Below the pieces are notes generated by a model, which saw only the letters and a list, made by a program, of their open reading frames with translations, made no database searches and had not been told where the DNA came from. Below are positions 59,661-64,000 of a stretch of DNA of 64,000 nt, piece by piece. The DNA comes from Mesorhizobium onobrychidis. Lineage in GTDB: Bacteria; Pseudomonadota; Alphaproteobacteria; Rhizobiales; Rhizobiaceae. The position numbers were made by a program, and so were the translations under genes. The DNA lies in contig NZ_CP062229.1 in the NCBI RefSeq assembly GCF_024707545.1, positions 3,639,501 through 3,703,500 of the forward strand, in the 5' to 3' direction. The first letter of the stretch is position 1; each line of letters opens with the position of its first letter.

Positions 59661-59876
59661 TTAGGGGGAGGTGATGTCTTCCCACGCGGAGAGGAACGCG
59701 ACGTATACACATGCATTCCTAAGTTCCGGGTCATTCCGGGTCGCTGCTAGAAATTCCATCCGACGCTCGCGCTCACCTGCATCGGGCATTTCGTTGATAA
59801 TTCTCATGATTGCTGAACGAACCAGTTGTTCCGCTTCAACACACTCTCGCGGATAGGCTTCTTCGTTGCGAGACAT
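59661..59876 (-). CDS. Small acidic helical protein, 71 aa
   Basis: GGAGGCATGAGAAA precedes the ATG at 59876. The product (MSRNEEAYPRECVEAEQLVRSAIMRIINEMPDAGERERRMEFLAATRNDPELRNACVYVAFLSAWEDI) is helical and soluble. No family is recognised. It is divergent from the SH3-domain gene, with 168 bp between. A longer in-frame extension to 60044 lacks a ribosome-binding site. Confidence 0.65.
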   Translation of the reverse strand: MSRNEEAYPRECVEAEQLVRSAIMRIINEMPDAGERERRMEFLAATRNDPELRNACVYVAFLSAWEDITSP

Positions 59877-60044
59877 TTTCTCATGCCTCCATTGGGCTGT
59901 CCCGGATGATACCGCAAATCCTGCCGCTGGCATATGCGGGTGATGCGTCCATAGCGTCCAGCACCCTTGCTCAATCCGCAATTTCACAAATATAGCATGA
60001 AGTTCCATTAAAAAGGCGGTCCGCCAACAACTGCTTTCGGGCAT

Positions 60045-60716
60045 GTGAGAACGAAACTTTTTGTTTCGGCCGCTACCGGCCTCCTGTTCGCACTGTCAGG
60101 TGCAGCCTTTGCTCAAACGGCGGTCACCGCAACGACCGACCTTAATGTTCGCGCCGGACCGGGTCCGCAGCATCCGGTCGTTGGCGTAGTCGGCGCTGGC
60201 GCGTCCGCCATGCTCAACGGATGCGTTGAGGGCAGTAAATGGTGCGTCGTCTCGCATGGCGGTGGTGAAGGCTGGGTCTATTCCGACTATCTGGTTGGCG
60301 ATTTCGGCGGACAGCAGGTTGTTCTGACCGAACGTCCGGCCGATTCCGTCAAGGTGATTACTCCGCCATCAGGTGACGGCGGTGCCACGGGTGCGGTTGT
60401 CGGGGGCACAACCGGTGCGGTCGCCGGAGCGATTATCGGCGGCCCCATCGGTGCTGCGATTGGCGGCGTTGCCGGGGTAGCCGTCGGCGGAACTGCCGGG
60501 GCTGCGGCAGAACCCCCGGCTGAAGTGCGCACCTACGTCACTTCCAACAAGGTCGACCCGATCTATCTCGAAGGTGAAGTCGTGGTCGGTGCTGGACTTC
60601 CAGAAACGGTGGAACTTCGCGAGATTCCCGACTACGAATACCGCTATGTCTATGTAAATGGACAGCCGGTTCTGGTTGAGCCGGCTTCCCGCAAGATCGT
60701 CTACGTCCTACGCTAA
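60045..60716 (+). CDS. Secreted SH3/glycine-zipper/DUF1236-type protein
   Basis: The 223-aa product has a signal peptide ending AAFA, an SH3b domain (about 25-85: ATTDLNVRAGPGPQHPVVGVV, CVEGSKWCVVSHGGGEGWVYSDYL), a glycine-zipper segment (GATGAVVGGTTGAVAGAIIGG, about 113-153) that may insert in the outer membrane, and a C-terminal DUF1236-like part (YLEGEVVVGAGLPETVELREIPDYEYRYVYVNGQPVLVEPASRKIVYVLR). It is a rhizobial envelope protein of unknown role. The start is a GTG with only a weak ribosome-binding site. A strong terminator follows. Confidence 0.85.
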   Translation: MRTKLFVSAATGLLFALSGAAFAQTAVTATTDLNVRAGPGPQHPVVGVVGAGASAMLNGCVEGSKWCVVSHGGGEGWVYSDYLVGDFGGQQVVLTERPADSVKVITPPSGDGGATGAVVGGTTGAVAGAIIGGPIGAAIGGVAGVAVGGTAGAAAEPPAEVRTYVTSNKVDPIYLEGEVVVGAGLPETVELREIPDYEYRYVYVNGQPVLVEPASRKIVYVLR

Positions 60717-60737
60717 AGACTAAGTTCCAGGCAACAG

Positions 60738-60768
60738 ACCGTTGGGCCACTTGCCCAGCGGTTTTTTT
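60738..60768 (+). terminator. Intrinsic terminator after the SH3-domain gene
   Basis: ACCGTTGGGC (60738-60747) and GCCCAGCGGT (60753-60762) pair with one mismatch around a 5-base loop, followed by seven T. It is 21 bases after the stop. Confidence 0.85.
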
Positions 60769-60869
60769 GTTGGAGCCGCCGAAAGGACCTTTCGAGGTGA
60801 TTTAGCTCAGGGCATCTCGGCGTACGGCACAAGTTGGTGATCGCGGCGTCCACCCGTCGGTCACGAGGG

Positions 60870-61013
60870 TCAGTCTTCCCACGAAGCAAGGTCGATTTCA
60901 TCGAGCAGCTTCAAAGTCCGTTTTCGAGTGGAGTGACGGTTCTCGCCGTTGGCCATTTGATGGGTTGAAGAAAGCAGCTCGGCCAGTTGTCGGTGCAAAC
61001 GCTTTTTCTCCAT
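60870..61013 (-). CDS. Small helical protein, about 47 aa or longer
   Basis: From an ATG at 61013 the frame reads MEKKRLHRQLAELLSSTHQMANGENRHSTRKRTLKLLDEIDLASWED. The same frame stays open upstream with good text (NVADGQHLALRATSLVRDP) but no standard start before a stop near 61100, so the true start may be a rare codon or have mutated. No family is recognised. The rest of 60769-61307 holds no other gene I can support. Confidence 0.45.
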   Translation of the reverse strand: MEKKRLHRQLAELLSSTHQMANGENRHSTRKRTLKLLDEIDLASWED

Positions 61014-61307
61014 CGGATCGCGAACGAGAGATGTGGCTCGTAGCGCCAGATGCTGGCCGTCAGCAACATTTGTTGGCGCGCGAACCCGATCATGCGTACC
61101 GCCAACTCAACCATGCGTCCTCCCGCGCCCAAATCCCACTGGGGGCATTCCGATTTAGCATACGCGCCAACAGGTCAGGGCGATAGCAATGCCGCACCAT
61201 GCGGAGCACGATCATGTGGCTTGGTCGGAAGCGATTCCGCTAGGACATCCTCGGCGGCGGCCTATGGTGAATTGCAACGGCTCCAATAGCCCACGATCTC
61301 CGATCGG

Positions 61308-62389
61308 ATGTCCTCGCTTCAAATGCTCGACTTTCAAAAAACTTGAACATGCGCAGACGCTTGCGCAAGCGATCGTCAATACGATTCCCGAGCCGTTTGT
61401 CGTGCTGGATGACCGCTATCATGTGTTGGCCGCAAGCCGCTCATTCTATTCGACCTTCAACGTCAAGCCCGACGCGCGGTCGTCTGCTTTACTCGCTTGG
61501 CGATGGCCAGTGGGACATTCCCGATTTGCGTGTTCTGCTGGAGACGATCATTCCCGAGCAGACCGCAATGGATAACTTCGAAGTCCAGCATGACTTTCCC
61601 GATGTCGGGCATCGGACGATGCTGCTGAATGCACGCCAGGTAGTCTACGAGGACAGCTCCACCCGGACGATCCTTCTCGCCTTCACCGATGTTACGGCCC
61701 GGCGGGCGATCGAGCGGGAAAAGGAAGAGCTCCTCAGCCAGACCGAGGAGTTGCTGCGCCAGAAGGATATTCTGCTCCAGGAAATGCAGCATCGCGTCGC
61801 CAACAGCCTTCAGATCATCGCCAGTATTCTGTTGTTGAAGGCTCGGGCTGTGACTTCCGAAGAAACCCGCCAGCACCTGCGGGATGCGCATCAGCGCGTC
61901 ATGTCGGTAGCTGAGGTTCAGCGTCATCTCCACGCGCTTGAAGGCATCGACCAGATCGACGTGGCGTCCTATCTGTCCAAGCTTTGCGACAGTCTGATCT
62001 CGTCGATGGTTGGCGAAGGCCGGATCGCGATCAAGGTGATGGCGGACGCCGGAACCGTTGGATCTGACAAAGCCGTGAGCTTGGGCCTGATCGTTACCGA
62101 ACTTGTGATCAATGCGATCAAATATGCGTTTCCTGCTGACCGAAGCGGTGCACTGATCCCCGTCACCTATGAAACGGCTGGCCCGGATTGGAAATTGATC
62201 GTTTCAGATAATGGTGTCGGGAAAAGTGCCAGTGACAGCAATGGCAAGAAAGCCGGCCTGGGAACCGCAATCGTACAAGCGCTGGTAAAGCAGATGGACG
62301 CCCAGCTCGAAACCACCAGCTCCGCGGTCGGCATGAGTGTGGCGATTACTCAAGCGACGTTCACATCGCATATGCCACTGGCGAGCTGA
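61308..62389 (+). pseudogene. HisKA_2-type sensor histidine kinase with two frameshifts
   Basis: The natural start is MSSLQMLDFQK at 61308. In the A6 run at about 61334-61339 one extra A shifts the frame away from LEHAQTLAQAIVNTIPEPFVVLDDRYHVLAASRSFYSTF (PAS domain). Near 61480-61490 one missing base shifts it again to RLLYSLGDGQWDIPDLRVLLETI. From there to the end the kinase is intact: H box LQEMQHRVANSLQIIASILLLKAR, N box VTELVINAIKYAFP and G boxes VSDNGVGK and GLGTAIVQAL. Restored, it would be a soluble PAS kinase of about 360 aa. A homopolymer-linked indel makes sequencing error a serious alternative. Confidence 0.8.
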
Positions 62390-62419
62390 TATGCTGGTTT
62401 TAACGGTCAAGGCGACTAA

Positions 62420-62629
62420 ATGAGAAAACAAGTACCCCGTGCCTTTGGCACCAGAGGGACTTCAAATAAACCCGCCAAGGCAGTCGCAGTGGGCCGTTCC
62501 GCCCCCTGGAGCGCTCCGATCAAAGAGTATCTGTCGTCGTCGGACCGCACCGCGGTAATTGGCCTGCTGATCAAGGGCGGTGTGGTGTTATGGGTTCTGG
62601 CTATTATCCTCGTCGTGTTCTTCGGATGA
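62420..62629 (+). CDS. Small single-helix membrane protein, 69 aa
   Basis: The product has a basic, disordered N-terminus (MRKQVPRAFGTRGTSNKPAKAVAVG) and a C-terminal transmembrane helix (VIGLLIKGGVVLWVLAIILVVFFG). It begins 30 bp after the kinase stop. The ribosome-binding site is weak (CAAGGCGACTAA). No family is recognised. Confidence 0.55.
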   Translation: MRKQVPRAFGTRGTSNKPAKAVAVGRSAPWSAPIKEYLSSSDRTAVIGLLIKGGVVLWVLAIILVVFFG

Positions 62630-62719
62630 ACTTCCGGCAACCCTGCCCTCTGAAGTTGATTTCGCCCAAACCTCGGCCCCACCCGTTCGAAAGCTAGAGC
62701 GACCCACAGGAAACAACTC

Positions 62720-62983
62720 ATGTGGGACGCCATCTTTTCACAACAGAAGATGCCCAAGCTGGTCGTCGTCATGGCGTTCGACTCCGATGACGACGGCGTG
62801 CTTCAGGTTGTATTCGGCCCAGCCGAGCAGGAGAGCGAGGAGCGTGCAATCCGGACAGCGAATGCGCTGGCACCCAAGCATGCCGGCGTCATCGCCTGGT
62901 CGCGAGAAGCCAATCCGGCGCTCGGAGAGTATGGCGAGCCTTCGACCTTGTTAGTCAGCGGAGATGTGCTTGCCATGGAATGA
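62720..62983 (+). CDS. Small protein of unknown function, 87 aa
   Basis: AGGAAACAACTC precedes the ATG. The product begins MWDAIFSQQKMPKLVVVMAFDSDDDGVLQVVFGPAEQESEERAIRTANALAP and looks like a compact alpha/beta protein. An internal ATG at 62750 is possible. No family is recognised. Confidence 0.65.
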   Translation: MWDAIFSQQKMPKLVVVMAFDSDDDGVLQVVFGPAEQESEERAIRTANALAPKHAGVIAWSREANPALGEYGEPSTLLVSGDVLAME

Positions 62984-63171
62984 GCGGGATGCCATCTGGT
63001 GGCAGCGCCGTCCCAGGCTGTTTGGGCGATCGGTGCAGAGGTGCGGCGACGCCACCGAGCCTAAGATTTTGCGATGACAATCGGAAACAAACTCGCTGTC
63101 ATGGGAGGGCACATTCTCGAACAATCAGCGGCCAGGCATTGTGGCTTGATGGATTATGGGGTTAGGCGGGC

Positions 63172-63291
63172 ATGAGACGAACGATATACGCAATCATCTG
63201 CGTGGCCTTCATCGCTGCAGGCTCGGCGTCGCTCTTTTCGATGTCTCTCGAACCACCGGATGAACCGTTTGCGTCCCGCAGGACTGGCTAG
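63172..63291 (+). CDS. Possible 39-residue exported or membrane protein
   Basis: The frame reads MRRTIYAIICVAFIAAGSASLFSMSLEPPDEPFASRRTG: a basic start, a hydrophobic helix and a hydrophilic tail. TTAGGCGGGC lies before the ATG. It is too short to be certain. 62984-63171 and 63292-63592 hold nothing else I can identify. Confidence 0.4.
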   Translation: MRRTIYAIICVAFIAAGSASLFSMSLEPPDEPFASRRTG

Positions 63292-63592
63292 AATCCCGAG
63301 ACAAGATAACCGCAGCCGCTCCCCAGCGACCCGCACTAGCCAACGAAACGGACGCGATCATTACACCACAAGGCATGGCGAGTAGTTTTCTCAGGAGAAC
63401 GGACTCGCCTGCTTCCAACGTCGTAAACTAACAAAGCTGACCTTCGACATGGCGCACAAACGTCTGCTCGGGGTCATGAACGTTGGTGCACCCAACGTCA
63501 GCTATCGGGGAAGGAAATCGGCGAATAAAGGTCCGGATCGGGTCAACTTATTCCGTAGCGCGAGCGAATCTGGACGACTGGAACGGGTCGCG

Positions 63593-63619
63593 AGCCGAAA
63601 TTCAAACTGAGACACTACC
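63593..63619 (+). repeat. 27-bp repeat, possible IS-end remnant, copy 2
   Basis: This is the reverse complement, with one mismatch, of the segment at 51923-51949. Neither copy retains transposase sequence. In the rightward frame it translates AEIQTETLPK, as the other copy does on its strand (AEIQTDTLPK), but I do not treat these as genes. Confidence 0.5.
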
Positions 63620-63668
63620 GAAACTTGAGACGAGGCGTCAGGCGGCAATCGAGCGGCCGATGGCCAAA

Positions 63669-63693
63669 CAAAAACCCGCCTCGGCGGGCGGGT
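63669..63693 (-). terminator. Intrinsic terminator of the acyltransferase gene
   Basis: Read leftward, CCCGCC and GGCGGG pair around a short loop and are followed by TTTTTG. It is about 75 bases past the stop at 63767. Confidence 0.7.
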
Positions 63694-63766
63694 CGTTGGC
63701 GCAAATCAGCACCATGCCCAAATCAATAGCATAACTGCCGTCACAAAGCAATGTTGCGTCTTCTGC

Positions 63767-64000
63767 TCAGGCGGCTTCGCCGCGCTGTCTCGCCTGGCGA
63801 TGCTTTCCGCGCGGGCCGCTGATTTCCCACCTTTTGTGGAACCACATCCACTGGCCGGGGTCCTCGCGCACCCAGCGCTCGACCACGTCGTTGAGCAACT
63901 GGGTGGTGCCATGGACATCGACACTGCCGCCGGCGGTGCGCGGCAAGGTCAGTTTGTCCTCGATCTCGAGCCGGAAGCGGTTGCCCGGCAAGCGCACGCA
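63767..64000 (-). CDS. Lipid A biosynthesis acyltransferase (LpxL/HtrB type), C-terminal part
   Basis: Only the last 77 residues lie in the window; the start is beyond 64000. The text VDVHGTTQLLNDVVERWVREDPGQWMWFHKRWEISGPRG is the typical C-terminal end of lauroyl/myristoyl acyltransferases (xxxxNxxxExWIRxxPxQWxWxHRRW). The enzyme adds secondary acyl chains to lipid A at the inner membrane. A short basic tail follows (GKHRQARQRGEAA). Confidence 0.85.
   Translation of the reverse strand, partial: CVRLPGNRFRLEIEDKLTLPRTAGGSVDVHGTTQLLNDVVERWVREDPGQWMWFHKRWEISGPRGKHRQARQRGEAA

Noticed and set aside
60796..60815. tRNA-like string GGTGATTTAGCTCAG
   Set aside because: No anticodon stem, T-arm (GGTTCGA) or acceptor pairing follows in the next 70 bases.

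Overview
The window looks like a chromosomal segment of a soil alphaproteobacterium of the order Rhizobiales, most likely Mesorhizobium or a close relative. This rests on recognised protein families and style, not on a database search: high GC, rhizobial-type MttB and corrinoid proteins, HWE and HisKA_2 kinases, an EcfG-like stress promoter and a Rhizobiales-type intergenic palindrome. I found no tRNA, rRNA, CRISPR array, phage or intact insertion sequence.

Region 1 (about 1-21 kb) is dominated by methylated-onium (betaine-type) catabolism. It has a methyl-accepting corrinoid protein, two non-pyrrolysine MttB-family methyltransferases, a 4Fe-4S protein, a zinc-dependent homocysteine S-methyltransferase behind a perfect palindromic operator, a dimethylglycine/sarcosine-dehydrogenase-like flavoprotein and an M24-family protein. 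The M24 protein keeps every active-site position of the DMSP lyase DddP. Placed among these are an XRE regulator, a fatty acid desaturase, a GT-C glycosyltransferase, an ECF sigma factor with a membrane VWA protein, and a secreted HExxH protein. The likely logic is that MttB moves a methyl group to the corrinoid protein, the methyl then goes to homocysteine, and the remaining dimethyl- or monomethylamine is oxidised by the flavoprotein.

Region 2 (21-38 kb) is mixed metabolism: a PLD-like protein, an MFS transporter, prolyl oligopeptidase, a polyamine-type aminotransferase, valine degradation (mmsB and acyl-CoA dehydrogenase), a DddQ/DddL-type cupin translationally coupled to cobQ, a VOC protein with an AraC regulator, TauE and TerB. 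Region 3 (38-52 kb) holds a complete peptide-type ABC importer with an M20 amidohydrolase, an L,D-transpeptidase, methanethiol oxidase with a coupled membrane protein, and a sugar-type ABC importer with an unusual fused double permease. DddP-like, DddQ-like and methanethiol oxidase genes together suggest handling of methylated sulfur compounds.

Region 4 (52-63.6 kb) is accessory and stress-like. It has a LOV-like HWE kinase lacking the photoactive cysteine, a single-domain response regulator, an AI-2E permease, a transglutaminase, a run of tightly overlapping small genes, an SH3/glycine-zipper protein and several very small proteins. A 27-bp repeat that looks like an IS-end remnant bounds this segment in inverted orientation. 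The window ends inside a lipid A acyltransferase gene.

Four genes (dienelactone hydrolase, a small secreted protein, an SMP-30-like protein and a histidine kinase) are broken by single-base frameshifts, some of them compensating. Real decay and residual sequencing error are both possible.
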